From the NCBI GenBank assembly GCA_007449985.2, contig VIIQ02000831.1, positions 62,001 through 126,000 of the forward strand: a stretch of 64,000 nt of DNA, read 5' to 3'. This document shows positions 12,259-24,754 of the stretch, piece by piece. The DNA comes from Desmodesmus armatus. Taxonomy: Eukaryota > Chlorophyta > Chlorophyceae > Sphaeropleales > Scenedesmaceae. The notes under the pieces were generated by a model, which saw only the letters and a program-made list of their open reading frames with translations, was not told the origin of the DNA and did not search any database. Position 1 is the stretch's first letter, and the number at the start of each line of letters is the position of its first letter. The position numbers and the translations under genes are program-made.

Positions 12259-12396
12259 AGCACCGTGAATCGATAAACCGTTGACGTAGCCAAGCGGTTG
12301 TAGGAACGGAACGGTTGGTGGAACGCGTTCCCGGGAAAATCTCTTTGGGCCCGTCGCATAATGAGTGCGGCGATGAGCGCAATTGTTACGGCGGGG

Positions 12397-12404
12397 TATA
12401 AAAA
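12397..12404 (+). promoter_or_regulatory. TATA box of the selenium-binding-protein-like gene
   Basis: TATAAAAA in a GC-rich context, about 130 bases before the start codon at 12532. Spacing fits a transcription start near 12430 with a roughly 100-base leader. Confidence 0.6.
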
Positions 12405-12531
12405 TTACATTCAGGTCACGTCGTAGCCTTGTCTTGTTGCCTTGAAAGCCGAGCCCAAAGTCTGGACTTTCACTGTGTGGGCAGCTGCGTGCTCTCCTCC
12501 TACCCGTCGCAGCAGCAGCACAAGCAGCGCA

Positions 12532-15500
12532 ATGAATTTCATCACTTTGATCTTTGTCGCCCTGTGCATCTCGGCAGGTAAAGAGGCCGGCCCTAGGTGG
12601 TTCTATCAAGACTGCTGATCACATCTGCACAGCATCTTTCTGGTGCAGGAGGCGCAACCGCGAGGGTCTCCCAAGCTGACGACAAGGCTGCACCTAGCAG
12701 ATGTGACTCAAAAGGATTCAAGCCAGAGGGAGGCAAGCCACTGCTCTACCTCTATGTCTGGGCAGGTGGGTTGGCTGGCCAGCAGCGAGCCGAGCATGCA
12801 GATGTTTGTCTTGGAACGCACAAACCATCATGCTATGCCTTATTTCAATAGTAAACTGCACTTCTGGTGCTTCCTCAGGTGTTGCCAATGCTGTGGGGCA
12901 GTCTGCTGCCAACTCACCCCAGCCCAAAGACTTTGTGGCTACCATTGATGTGACTGAGGGCTCCCCTTGCTTTGGTCAGATCATCAGTGAGGCTGATGTG
13001 CCCACATCAGGCAACGAACCACACCACGTGGGGCTCAATGCAGACGGCTCGGTGAGCATCTGACCAGTCAGGTTCGTGGGGTCAGTGAATCGCTTACCCC
13101 AGCAAGGAATCAGCTGGCAGACAGGAACTGCCACTATCTCTGCCTCCAGCCTGCTTGACTGTGCAGAGTGCCACCTGCATTCCAGCGCTGTCTGCATCAC
13201 GACTGCTAGTCAGCTGAGTGGCTGATCCAGGGCGCGGCCTGGCACAGCAACCTTGGACCATGGCCTAGGAGCAGCTTGCTCCTGCAAAGTCAGCGACTGA
13301 AGTGCATGAACCAGTACCAAGCCCGCACTCTATTCACATGTGATGTTCTCCGTCCGCTGTGTCCACACTGCCATGGCAGGTGCTTGGCGTGGGTGGCTTC
13401 AACAGCTGGCGGTACAACCAGCCCAGCCTGTACTTCTTTGACGTGGCAACCAACCCAGCACAGCCCAAGTTCATCAAGTCTGTCACACCTGAGAAGGGAG
13501 CAGTGGCTGATGACCTCATCAGGCTGCCCAACGGGGGCTTCCTGGTCTCACTCATGGGCAGCAAACAGGGTGAGAAACAGCGCTGGCGCACGAGGAAACG
13601 TCACACTGCTCTTGACACTGTTGGTCGCAGTTCTGCTGCGTCTGCGTCTGCCCTTGGCTTGCTGATCTGTGGGCGTCATCCAGTTCAGCGTTTGTGGCAT
13701 GCAGAGTTCACAGTCACGCAATGCTAACATGAACAGAATGTCACAACAACACGGTGTTGCTTGTTGCTGTTACCAGGTGGCACGTCTGGCCGTGTTGCTG
13801 AGCTGGATAAGGACCTCAACTTGGTGGCAGAGCATCCCAGGAGTGAGAAAAACATCGACAACTTCAACCCACATGGCCTGGCCCTCACGCCCGCACCCAT
13901 CAACCGCATGGTCACACTGGACTATGTGGAGTACGCATCAACATTCAAACCAGCCAGTGACGTCAGGTGAGATCTTTTCATGGCGCACTGCGCAAGGCTT
14001 TTTTTGGGGAAGAAAATGTTACACGCAGACACGTTTTGCCACACATCAATGGCATTGCCTGCCAGGGTTGAACCGGTTCTTGCTTTGCAGTTCGCAGCTG
14101 CACTGACTCTCAGCACACCCTGCATTCGGCAAGGGCAGCTGGCGCAGCGTGCCCACCCTGAAGCGCCAGCTGTACACAGCCGCGACTGTGACAGTAGACC
14201 CCTCCAGGCAGGGGGTGCTGCTTGTCTCGGGCCCTGGCAGGTGGGGTAGTTCCTATCATCAGGGTTGGCTGGTGCTGCACTCGGTTAGCGTGTAGTTAGT
14301 GTGTCTTGTTGGGATGCAGGAAAGTCTCAGCGCAGTTTGACATTCAGTGCCTTGTGTTGTGCTGTTGCAGGTACCGCACCACAGCGCGCATCTGGGACCA
14401 GGGCCAGCGGGAGATCCTGAAGGTGGTTGACTTGGGGCCAAAGGCAAAGGTGAGACAATGTGGGCCAACCGTGGAATAGAATGACCAGTTGTGACGCAAA
14501 CCAGTGACAGCAATGGTGTCCTGGAGCAGAGTTGGGATTGACGATGCGCGCGCATGCGTGCGCGCATGCCGGGATTGACGATGCGCGCGCATGCCGCATG
14601 TCAGGTGGTTCACGTGGTGGGGTGGGCGGGGCACCATACTGGGCTGGGAAGATGCAAAAGGGTGCGCAGAGGGGAGCCGCTTGCGGCAAGCGTGTCTGTT
14701 GTTGGGCGTTTTTGCATCTGTGATGTATGCATTGCATTTGCACCAATGTTGATGCTGTGCTGTGCTGTGGTGCTTACAGGGCATGATGACAGTGCGCTAC
14801 CTCGCAAATGTGGGCAACAAGGGCCTCTTCTTCACAAGTGCAGGGCGTGGTGTGCTGTACCTCCTTGACTCACTGTCTGGGGACATTACTGAGGTGTATG
14901 ATGCTAAGGTTGGAGACGGTCACTGTGTGCTCACACAGCCATTTGCCAACACCACCCGCATATTGATCAGCATCTACACATCCAACCAGGTGAGGCAGCT
15001 AGCTGTCTTGCTGGGAACACTGTTCCCTCCTCCGGTAGGGAGGGACATATGGATTTGTCTTGATGCGTGGATGATCGGTGGGAGCGGGAATGGGTGCAGG
15101 GAGCTTTGCCACAGAACCTGCGTCAGCATCATGCAGCAGGTGCTTCATCATCGTGCTGTTAGGATACTTGGGGGCACATGTGCTGGCCACTCGTCCGTAC
15201 TGGTCAGTCAGTGCTGCTGATCTGGCAGGTTGCCCCTGCTGCTGCTATCCTCAAACATATTTGTCTGCCGCCAGCTGCCATGGCAGCTCTGGCCAGAACC
15301 TTCATTCCCTTGGCCCGTTTCTCAGGCTCCCTTTCCCATGTGAAATCTCTCTCCTGGCTGCCTTTCTTACTGCTTGCAGGTGCGCCTGCTGGACATCAGC
15401 AACCCTTATAAGCTGCAGGAGCTGCAGAACTACGATCTGGGCAAGAACACTGGCCCACACGCCATTGTCAGTGCACCTGGGGACCGCCTGGTTGCTCTGT

Positions 15501-15718
15501 CCAACTACTATGTGGAGCATAACAAGGGTGCAGGTATCGCAACACCCTTCACTGACAAGTCTGATAAGACCGTGAGGCTGTTCACAGTGGCTGCTGATGG
15601 CAACAGCTTTGCCCCTCACCCCAAGGTACATGTGATTGATTTCAAGAGCCTCTTCCCACACAAGGGGGTTGCCAGGCCGCATGGCATGGCCTTCAAGGCT
15701 GTGCCAGTCAAGGCTTGA
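12532..15718 (+). CDS. Secreted selenium-binding-protein-like beta-propeller
   Basis: An eight-exon gene with exons 12532-12577, 12649-12765, 12879-13051, 13380-13569, 13777-13966, 14371-14449, 14780-14989 and 15380-15718. All introns are GT-AG and the total is 1344 nt, or 447 residues. Residues 1-15 (MNFITLIFVALCISA) look like a secretion signal. The body resembles the SBP56/selenium-binding-protein and methanethiol-oxidase propeller family. Supporting stretches are DFVATIDVTEGSPCFGQII, NEPHHVGLNADGS (His pair near the canonical HH motif), GGFNSWRYNQPSLYFFDV, NPHGLALTP, LLDISNPYKLQEL, GPHAI and a terminal RPHGMAF. SBP proteins are normally cytosolic, so a signal peptide is unusual. Fold assignment is fairly sure; catalytic activity is inferred only from family. 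Confidence 0.75.
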
Positions 15719-16476
15719 GTGTTTTGTGGCAACATGGCATGAGTCTAGCTTCTGAAGAGCACCACCATTGCCGTTCTACAGAGTTGACTGGTTGTCATCT
15801 GCCGCAACAGAGCATGGTCCAGACAGGTTATGCTCCGTCAGCACCGCAAGCGCACTGCCCTTCAGTACTGCAGCTGCCGCCGCCGCTGGCAGCGATAGTT
15901 TTGTCTAGTTTTGTGTAGTCTTTGTCTAGTAACTCGACAGCTGTGAGGGTGTGCCATCTACTTGTGCTCCCATGCGCACCATGGCATGCGTGTGCATGGT
16001 ACTTCCTAGAAGGCTGTGGTCCTCGCTCTGTGCCAATAGTCACCCTAATCTTTGCCTGAGGCATGTTGCCTATCGGAAACTACCTGTAGGCTCAGCTGGC
16101 CGGGGTTTCAGACTCCATACTGCCAACAGACCCTAAGGCTGTGTTGGCCTTGAGTGCTAGTGCCAACTGTGCAAATGGTACGGCGGCAAGCCTACCACGA
16201 TAGATCATGTTGCAGTTGGTGTGTTGGCTGGGTGACATATGCAGGATGACACCCGATTTGCTGCAATGGCTGTCCATGCTGTACTGGGATGTGCGCTCAG
16301 ATGTGCGCTCACAGTGGAGGTGTCCGTTGGTGTTGTTTGTGCACCTTTACTTGCATGTGGTGATACTTGTGCAGCCCTAGTCACTGCCCTGAGGAACCTT
16401 ACGTATGGGCCTGGTCAGGCACGGTTTTGTCAGTAGCCCACTTGATTAGTATTGCATGTAGTGGTTGTGCTTCGTG
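15719..16476. other. Intergenic region
   Basis: No gene supported; presumably the 3' untranslated and flanking sequence of the preceding gene. Confidence 0.5.
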
Positions 16477-16945
16477 CGTCTCTAAATCCGGTAACCGTGT
16501 TTACAAGGCTAGATACACGGTCTACATGGACCGGTGTATATACGGGCGTCCACGCTACAAAAGACGTCGTGTAATCCACGCTGGCTAAGCGGGCCCACAC
16601 GGGCCGTGTAGAACACCGCGCCACACCGCTGCTACATGCTCCGTGTAGTTGAGAGCCAATCAAAAGGCGTGTACACGTCATGTATTCTGTTATGTAGGGA
16701 CACCTGGCAGTACTGCAGCAACGTTTTGAAGCCACCAGCGTGCAAAGACGCACTTGCATATACAACAATCGTCACACGGCCGTGTTTCCGACATGTAAGG
16801 CCCTTGTATACACCGCGCCGTGTATACAAGGGCGACGCAGGCGGCCTCACACGCTCGTGTACGGGCCATGTACGGCCATGTATATACGCTTGTTGTACTA
16901 CAACGGAGTACATGCAAAATACATGGCTGCCCGATATTAGAGACG
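16477..16945. repeat. Candidate foldback element rich in GTATACA words
   Basis: A 469-bp block with imperfect inverted termini (CGTCTCTAA at the left, TTAGAGACG at the right). It is packed with variants of GTGTATACA, CCGTGTA and GTACACG on both strands. A hairpin with exact 14-bp arms lies at 16800-16833 (GCCCTTGTATACAC, CGCGCC spacer, then its reverse complement). It has no coding signal. No target-site duplication could be defined, so transposon identity is only a suggestion. Confidence 0.5.
16800..16833. repeat. Hairpin with 14-bp perfect arms
   Basis: GCCCTTGTATACAC and its exact reverse complement are separated by CGCGCC, inside the GTATACA-rich block. Confidence 0.85.
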
Positions 16946-17571
16946 TGGAAGCAGCATCGACGGCAACTCTACACGTCCCCATGCATTGTAGTGTGTTGCG
17001 GTACGTCATGCTCAACCTTTGTGATGTGCAAGCATTCCGGCTGGATTGGTTGCCGTGGCCATAGTTCCTCATCAACAGACAGGAGCTTTGGTAGGTGCTG
17101 GCATTGTAGCGTTGTCGTCAGCGATGCAGATGCTGTGTTGTGAGCATGGCCGCTTGGGGACTACTAGTTGCAGCGCTTGAGCTGTCATTTGGGGCCCCAA
17201 ACGGCTATAGGCATTCAGGTCATGATCATATCATCATCGTTGACCCCCGGTAGCATGTAGCAGTTTCCACATACTAGCAGCACATCAGTGGCTGCACTGT
17301 GGTGGTTGCGCGGCACTTCTCCTGATGCGTCTGTTTGGTGTGCAAACCTGGGCGACCATTGAATGCACACCATGAAGAGGGTGGAAAGCACTGCTGGGTT
17401 GGCAACCCAAAAGCTCTCGTGCTGCGTGAATTTCTCAAAATGATGTATCATCCCTGGTGCAGGCAAAACCTCCAAGGACCTTCCTGTTTGTGAGTCTTTC
17501 AAAAACATTACAGCAACAACGTAGAGCTGCCCGTTCGGGGCACACCAAAGCAGATGGTGCATTCATTAGTG

Positions 17572-17589
17572 CTGTTTCATGAAACAGCA
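17572..17589. repeat. Perfect 18-bp palindrome
   Basis: GCTGTTTCATGAAACAGC is its own reverse complement, centred on TCATGA like the larger palindrome 800 bp downstream. Confidence 0.85.
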
Positions 17590-18371
17590 GTGGAAACAGG
17601 CCGCTGATTGCACTGCTTGTGCAATGCATACACCTTGGGCCAGCAGCAATACATGCAACACAGGACCGGCTCTCTTTGGTGCAACTGTGGGGTCACTCCT
17701 GTTGAATTACAGGTGTGCATTGCCGGCCCCGAACACCGAAGAAGCACATGACTGGGGCACTCCACAACCAACGTGCATGCACATGTGGCTTAGACATCAA
17801 AGCAAGGACCGCCCCAGACAACTGTCCACAGATGCCCATCATCTGCATAGACGGTGACGACTGCTGCCACCACTTCGAAGTGAAGATAGCGGGAGGCTCA
17901 GCTGATGCTGCTACACACTCAACACCGTGCGCACGGTGTTGCATGCAAATCACTGTCACAACTCACTACTGACTGAGGTGGGCTGCAGGCAAACCTGACT
18001 GCCTGTTGGAGTGCCACACATGGCTCCTGGCAGAAGCAATCACCCTCAACGCCCAGCCTAGAGCAGAACAAGTCTCTCGGAAACTCACACGCTGTGGACC
18101 AAGCCACTGACATCTCACTGACTGAGATGATCTGCGCATGGACTGTACAGCCAGCCATTGGTAAGAATCAACACAGCAGTATCGTGCCGACAGTCGCCCC
18201 ACATGGCTCAGGACGGTCCTCATGTACATCAAAATGCACAGATCTGCAGACCTTGCATGGGCTGACACAAGGCTCCAGATCACACCGCTGCCCCGCAGCA
18301 AGAGCTGACAGGTGCGCGACCCCCCTGCCCCTGGACACGCTTCGACTCCGTGCAGCTCAATATCCATGCAC

Positions 18372-18405
18372 GCCTTAGTGCTGCCTCATGAGGCAGCACT
18401 AAGGC
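18372..18405. repeat. Perfect 34-bp palindrome
   Basis: The 34 bases starting GCCTTAGTGCTGCCTCAT are exactly self-complementary with no loop, centred on TCATGA. A second near-palindrome (18411-18430, TTTCAGA...TCTGAAA, one mismatched base pair) follows after five bases. Confidence 0.92.
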
Positions 18406-19793
18406 CCTATTTTCAGACGATCATCTGAAAGTAGAGTGGCTACCAAACAGTGCGGCAGTACCTCAGAGAAGGGTTTCAAGCCCCACGCCAGGAGCAGGAC
18501 ACCTGCACTATAGGGTGCCGAGCGTTCACAGATCAAGCACTGAATATTCTGGCCATACCACACTTGCTCAGCATACCAGCAGCTTGTGGCAGGCACACCC
18601 CAGGTTGGTGAAGCACACCCCAACACAAAACTCTGACAAACTGGCACTCAGATGCTTCCTGATCACCGCACACACAGCATGTTGGCCTCGTCCCAGCGAT
18701 CGCTGGTCGCGACCATCCGGCCTCACCACTTCAAACACAAAGAATGCATGCGTTGGTAAAAGTTCCATCCGTCTTTCCACTTCAAACATTTCCACTTCAA
18801 ACAAGGGCCATGGCCCCAGTCTCTACAGCACAAACTAGTGCAGATGCCAACAAAAACCCAATCAAAACAAGACAACCCTGTATGCAGCAGCCCAACCCCC
18901 TTGTGGGATGTCAGGCCCTGCAAGTGTGGCTTGTGCCAGGTAGTGTGACGGCACCCAAGGAGGTACCCCAGGAGGATCGGTCCACCTCAAATCCAAGTGC
19001 CCATATGGTCTCTTGCAGCATACCAAGTCAGCACGGCCGCGGCAAAGAGCGGCAGCTAGGGTCAGACTGTCTGCACACAACATGAAATAGCCCTAGGCTC
19101 CCGCCTCTGTGCACCAGTTCGCATGCCTCCCACACAAACAAAATGGGGTGGCAGGTGCGGCAGGGGCACACAGCACAGAACCACTGACACATGCATCTGG
19201 CGCGCAAAACACTTGACAGCCCAGTTTTTCAGCTTCAGCACCTGATGTGCTACATTGCACGCCACCATAGGTATGGATCTGCCTCTGAGCGACATCTATC
19301 CTCTCCCCACGTGTGTGAAGCTCTGGAAACACTACTTCCTGGCTGGGCACAGCCTCGCCTGACCGACCTTACCACAGCCACACAAAGCTCATGTGGCAAA
19401 GTCCCCCAAACCAAACAACAGACCAGAAGGATCGCAACTCAAAATCATACAACATGAGGAACCTGTGCATGTCCGCTGCATCAGTTAGTGCCCACTTCAC
19501 TGATTCCCTCTGCCTGAGATACAACCACACTGGACAACCTTGATCAGCCACTGCCGCTAGCTCTGCCGGTGGGTGCTGCCACCATTGACCAAATTATTCA
19601 TTTGCTGGGTGACCAAACCACATAGTCAAGGTGTGACCAATACATAACATTACTCATCCATCCCTGCACGACACCTCAACAGTACAACATTACTAAACAA
19701 AATCTAAACTGCGTTGCACATCCGAGTGCTGAAGTGGCCCGTACACATATAACAGATATGCCAGCAACTGCCTGGAACACCAGCAAACTTGGC

Positions 19794-19795
<2 letters not shown>

Positions 19796-19844
<49 letters not shown>
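19796..19844. repeat. 49-base G homopolymer
   Basis: An uninterrupted run of 49 G (C on the other strand) preceded by GGCCC. Such tracts form G-quadruplexes and are length-unstable; the exact length may be a sequencing estimate. Confidence 0.85.
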
Positions 19845-22068
19845 CTCGGCACCACGTGTATAGTGCCACGCCCATCAAGTGAGGCACTTCAGGTGCACTG
19901 CAACCAAAAGGTATAGACATATACACCATGAAAAGCTTGCATGAAAGGTCTTCAGTAAGTAGTGGTGCTTTGCCGCTGCCAGAGTCTGCAGCCCGAGCGT
20001 TGAGCCCTTGCCAAACAGAAGTTAAGAAGCAAGAACGATAAATCAAGGAAGTAACTGGTAGAACTCGGCAGCCTTGCAAGCCAGACACAATTGTGCATAT
20101 ATGACTACTCCTGACAAACCCACGCTTGCCTGGAGTGAAACAACATAGCGCAGAGCCAGGCATTGCACTCTCAGTTACCTGCCAGGCAACTGAGGGAATG
20201 TGACACAAGCTTAGACGAAGGGTCGCCACACAACATGCCGCATTCAACACCTTGGGGTGCAACCGCAACAATAGCACAGTGCATAACAGTCGAGGGTCCT
20301 ATACATTGCACTGACAAGCAAGCCTGGTACCCGTTACGGTATAACCATCATGATGACAAAACCCAGTCACTCGTGCACTGTGCAGACTTGCAGCAGATGC
20401 GCACCATCCAAACAGACAGAGAGAGACACGAAGCCATCATGGCACTCTCTTTTCATCCATTCTTCATTCAAAGGCAATGAAGCAAATGGTGAAGACATCA
20501 TTTGTCTTCACTCCCTTCACTCACCAAACTGTGCAGCACTGCAGCATAGCGCAGCTGGGAAAATGAGCACAGGACATGGCACAAAAGACCTCTCAGGCGG
20601 ATGCAGACTCTGGTGCCTGCAGGGTGCAACATCAGCATGCAACACACAAATCAACACTCCCCTACCATATCTATACAGCTGTGCAGAACCAGAGCATTTA
20701 CGATCGCTGACGCTCGTGTGACACTTATCTCTCAACAAATACAACCCAAAATCTACACATGCCTTGTGCTAGCAGGCACACACGCACGCACGCACGCACA
20801 CAACCCTCCTGGCGTTCAACAATCCTTTGACATCAAGCAATGGAAGTTGATCATAGCTTGGCAGCTGGCTAGAAACATATCACGGCGCTCATTGCACAGG
20901 CTGAACCGTACTAAGTTCCCTCAAACCACTAGACACTGCAGCCCCTCCCAAAACAGACCCTCAAGGGAGCAGTCCCTGATCAGCCCACTTCACCACATGC
21001 TACCATGACAAGCAGCAAGCATACTGGGCAACAGATGCTCATCATAGATACCTCATCACATGTCCCACAAATCCCATCCACACCCCAACCTGCCCTGCCC
21101 CAGCTTCTGGCCAAGGTCGCAACAAAGCTGACACTGCCCCTCATCACACTCACAGCATGCGTTGGTTCATACTGAATCATCGATCTGCAGCGCACGCGCC
21201 CAAAAACCATCATGGTTTCTGATAACCACCAAGGCAATCAGCTGACACGCACATACAGATTGGGAACCTGAAAACTCTCACAGCACCTGGGCTGCAGAAC
21301 ACCAATCACACCCACAACATCCCATCCTACAGCCTTGGAACCACCAGGCTTGTCCACCCTCGGACAGATAAGGGATTCAGCTGCAAATGCCACACTCACG
21401 CTGCAAGGCCATACAGTGAGCACCATAATGTGCTCAACCACTCAGGCCGTAGGCGCAACCTCACACGGTATGATGCTGGCCACTGAAAATGCACGGTGCA
21501 ACAAATTGCTCAGTTGCAAAACCGCTCGTTCAGCATAGCAAAGCAGCAGACTCTGAAAAAAAACAAAGCAAAAAAAACATAGCAAACCATCGGATGGATG
21601 CCGACAGAACAGCTGGGTAGAATCAAAGAATCAAAGAAGCATCCAAGCAACATGTATATGTTGCAGCAAGATATTCCATCAAAGCAAGAATGTTGTAGCA
21701 AATACATTCCAGCAAAGCCATCTGCAGCCATATACTCCTGACCACCACATGTAGGCAGTGGACGAAGCGATGAGGAGGCAAGGTTGTTCAAAGCAGCGTG
21801 CGTGCAGCGCCTTTCGTGCCCTAACCCCTTGATCACAACCGCCCTGAAACCTCTGGCACCACTTTGCTGCCCTTGCAGCATACATATCCTCTCACCACAC
21901 AAGCCCATCTCACTTTCACCACCACCTTGTCCTGACAGTCGACACACAGGGCCCACTGCAACAATCAGCACCACCATCGCCCGCACAGCAGACATGTCCA
22001 TCCTCTCACCGACACGGTGCCACCTCAACGATCACCACTCCCACCCCATCAGGAATCACACTCTTTCC

Positions 22069-24374
22069 TCAAAATTCCTGCAGCATAGCCAGCATGACAG
22101 CGTCTTCAAACCAACCTGGGGTATCTCCCATACCCACATCTCGCCCCTGCTCAAACGCTAGCATAACACCGCCCTGCTCTGCAGCCACCCCTGCCTGTGG
22201 CCCATGGGCTGCACTTGTGCCTGCTGCTGCTGCTGCTGGTGCCCAGCCAGGTGCCAAGGCTCCAGCACTACTGCCTGGGCCAGGCACAGGCACACGCACA
22301 GGCGGGGTCGCTGGCTGAGCAGGGGCTGGAGGCGTGAGGTTTGTGACACCGGCAAGTGCAGCCAGGTTGGCCATTGCCTCCTCAACACCCCTGAAGGCTG
22401 CAGCAACCTCTCCTGGGCTCAGAGGCTGCTGCAGCGGCAGTGACTGGGCCACTACAGCACCTCCAAGCATCGCAAACTCCTGCTGCCTGCATGCCTGTGT
22501 GAGGACGCACCGCAGCAGGGACGAATGCGGGCGGACGTCATACCCCTGTGCTGCAGCTCCTGCCAGTCCCTGCATTGCCTGGCTTGCTGCTGAAACCATG
22601 TCAAGCACGCTGTTGCTGTCCGCCACATTGCCCACAAGCTGCCACAGCCAGGTAGTGTCACTGTAAGCTCCCAGGAGACCACCACCACCTGCCGCTGCAG
22701 CAGGCGCCGGTGCGCCAGCATAGCCGTTTGTGCACAGCAGCGTAGCGCTGTAGCCGCAGCTGCTGGCAAGCCCGTCCTGGCTGCCTTGGCCCAGAGCGCC
22801 ATATCTGCTGCTCCCGTGACCTGCTGCAAGAGGCAGCATGCCAACTGCAGCAGCAGGAGGCCGCTGCAGCATGCCCTGCATGGTGTTTCCAGGGGCCGCA
22901 GCAGCAGTACTCTCAGGGCGCAATGGCCTGGACGAGCTCACAACCGCCTCCAGCAACACCTGCTGCAGCGCAGAGCCTGGTGCTGCAAGCTGCAGGCACT
23001 GCAGGAGGTAGGGGCGCAGGTCCCCGTTGTTGACAGCCTCACGCGCCTGCAAAGCGTCCAGAGCCCTTCCTAAGCCCTGCTGCGCGCTGGCTGCCAAGTT
23101 GTCACTGCCCTGGCCGTACAGCTGCACCTGCTGTGGCGGCCGAGCTGGGAGCGGGACAGCAGGTAGCCCTGCCAAGCTGCTGCTGCTGCCACTGCTTGAG
23201 GGGCCCCAACTGATGCTGCTGCAGCGCCAGCACCCCTCCAGCTGCTGGTAGCGTGCAGCCGCAGAGGCTGCTGCCTTGCGGCAAGTGCAGGTGGTGCGCC
23301 CAGCCGGCCTGCATGGCTTGCCAGCTGCAGTTGCTGCTGTCGCAGGGGCAGAAGCTCAACAGGAACAGGACCTGCACTGCAGGGTGGGCAGCCAATGCCA
23401 CTGCCACGGCCGGACTGCATCGCCCCGCTGACCAGCAACCCAGCCGCTGCCGACTGTGAGCCCTGCACGCCAGCTGCAGAGCTAGGGCACAGCAAGCGGT
23501 CAACTGGCGCAGCAGCTGCAGGTGGGGGTGCGCTGAGCAAAGCTGTCCTGTCGCCGCACTGAAGTTGGGGGCGGGGGCCGCCACCGCCCTGCTGCTGCGT
23601 CAGCCCACAGCCCTGTGCGTCCACAGCTGCATTCAGCAGCAGCTCGTCAAGAAGCGCGGGAAAGTCAACATCTGTCTCCATCAAGCTGTCCAGGGCCGCA
23701 TTCTTACTGAGCTGCTGCTGCTCGACAGGCACTCCTGCGAAGGGACCCCTGGCAGGTGGCTCGTCAATGAGCATGCTGTCAACTGCCGCTGCTGGCGCAG
23801 GGCTGTAGGTGCTGCCTGCAGCACCACTCTGTGCAAACCTGCTTGTGGCTACTACTGTTTCCACGCCCCGCACTGCCGCAGTGCTGCAGCCTTCCCCTGC
23901 TGCTGCTGCTGTGGCGGGTGCCAGACTACCGCGCTCGCCAGCAGCGGTCGGGCTGTCCTGCAGCAGCAACAGCTGGGCGTCTGTCCCTAACTCTGCTGGG
24001 CAGGGCACTGCTGCATCCTGCAGACGGTCTTGGTCAGGCTGTGGTACAGTATCCCTGCTGCTGCCCCACTGCTGGGACTTGTGCCTCTTCACAGGCAGGC
24101 GCAGCTTCACACCCTGCAGCTGTGCTGGCCCCTGCTGCCAGGACCTCTTACTCTCACCGACAGGGGACGGTGTGTCTGGCGTGGGTGCTGCCCCCAACTC
24201 AGCAGCGGCCGTAGATCGCGGAGGTGCGCTGCGGCTCCTGGGTGCTGTGGTACCTGTGCTGCTGCTGCTGCTAGAGCTGCTGTTGCTGCGGCCGCTCTGC
24301 GGTGCTGCTTGTGGTGCTGCTGGTGCATTGCTGTCCTGTATGGCTTGCTGGATTGCGGCCGCCTGCGTCCTCAA
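22069..24374 (-). CDS. Low-complexity Gln/Ala/Ser-rich protein, possible transcriptional regulator
   Basis: Two long minus-strand frames together cover this span: roughly 24374-23070, and 23175-22069 ending MLAMLQEF then TGA. They overlap in different frames and no intron of normal size fits the overlap, so a frameshift or sequence error near 23.1-23.2 kb is likely. The first frame has a stop just upstream and begins at a non-ATG codon, so it must be an internal exon entered by a splice acceptor near 24362-24372. Content includes AAAIQQAIQDSN, Ser/Thr/Pro-rich stretches, a basic KLRLPVKRHKSQQ segment (possible nuclear signal) and an acidic hydrophobic patch near METDVDFPALLDELLLNAAVD resembling an activation domain. 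No named domain is recognised. Confidence 0.5.
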
Positions 24375-24582
24375 TCAACATAAAAGCAGTGCAGGACACA
24401 AGCAATTTTCAAGGACCACGCCGTGCGGAGGAGACCGGAAAAGTGCGACAGCGCACGCCTGGCATGAGGTAAGGTGTGCCCAAAGCAGCAGCATGACACT
24501 CCCACACTCGCTGTTGCTAGCACACTCCCCGCCTGTGCTGATGAATGGCAACACATAGCACTTTTCAGACCGGCACTTGTGG

Positions 24583-24754
24583 TCAATGCTTGCGCGACAG
24601 ATTTTCGTGCAGGGCACCCACCAGGCTCTCCACTTTGGTCTTGAACTTGCTGACTGCTGCTGTATGCCGCTTGTCGAGCGTGCGCTGGGCAACCTTGCTG
24701 GTGATGGTTGGGTTTTGGGTGGGGTCCTTGCCTTTAGACCGACCTCCAGGGCCC
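24583..24754 (-). CDS. Probable internal or terminal exon, basic helical segment
   Basis: After a pyrimidine-tract acceptor (gtggttgcag) the frame reads a basic region followed by TITSKVAQRTLDKRHTAAVS and KFKTKVESLVGALHENLSRKH before TGA at 24583. It is highly helical and unlike random frame sequence. A GTGGGT donor after VESL would instead join it, in phase, to AAAIQQAIQDSN of the downstream frame, making it an upstream exon of the 22-24.4 kb gene. Which is correct cannot be decided from sequence alone. Confidence 0.45.

Larger units (their letters stand above)
16946..22068. other. Long non-coding interval with palindromes and a G tract
   Basis: About 5 kb without a supported gene on either strand. 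The plus strand is C/A-rich from about 17.6 kb to 22 kb. It may be 3' flank of the minus-strand gene that ends at 22069. It contains the palindromes at 17572-17589, 18372-18405 and 18411-18430 and the G run at 19796-19844. Confidence 0.5.
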
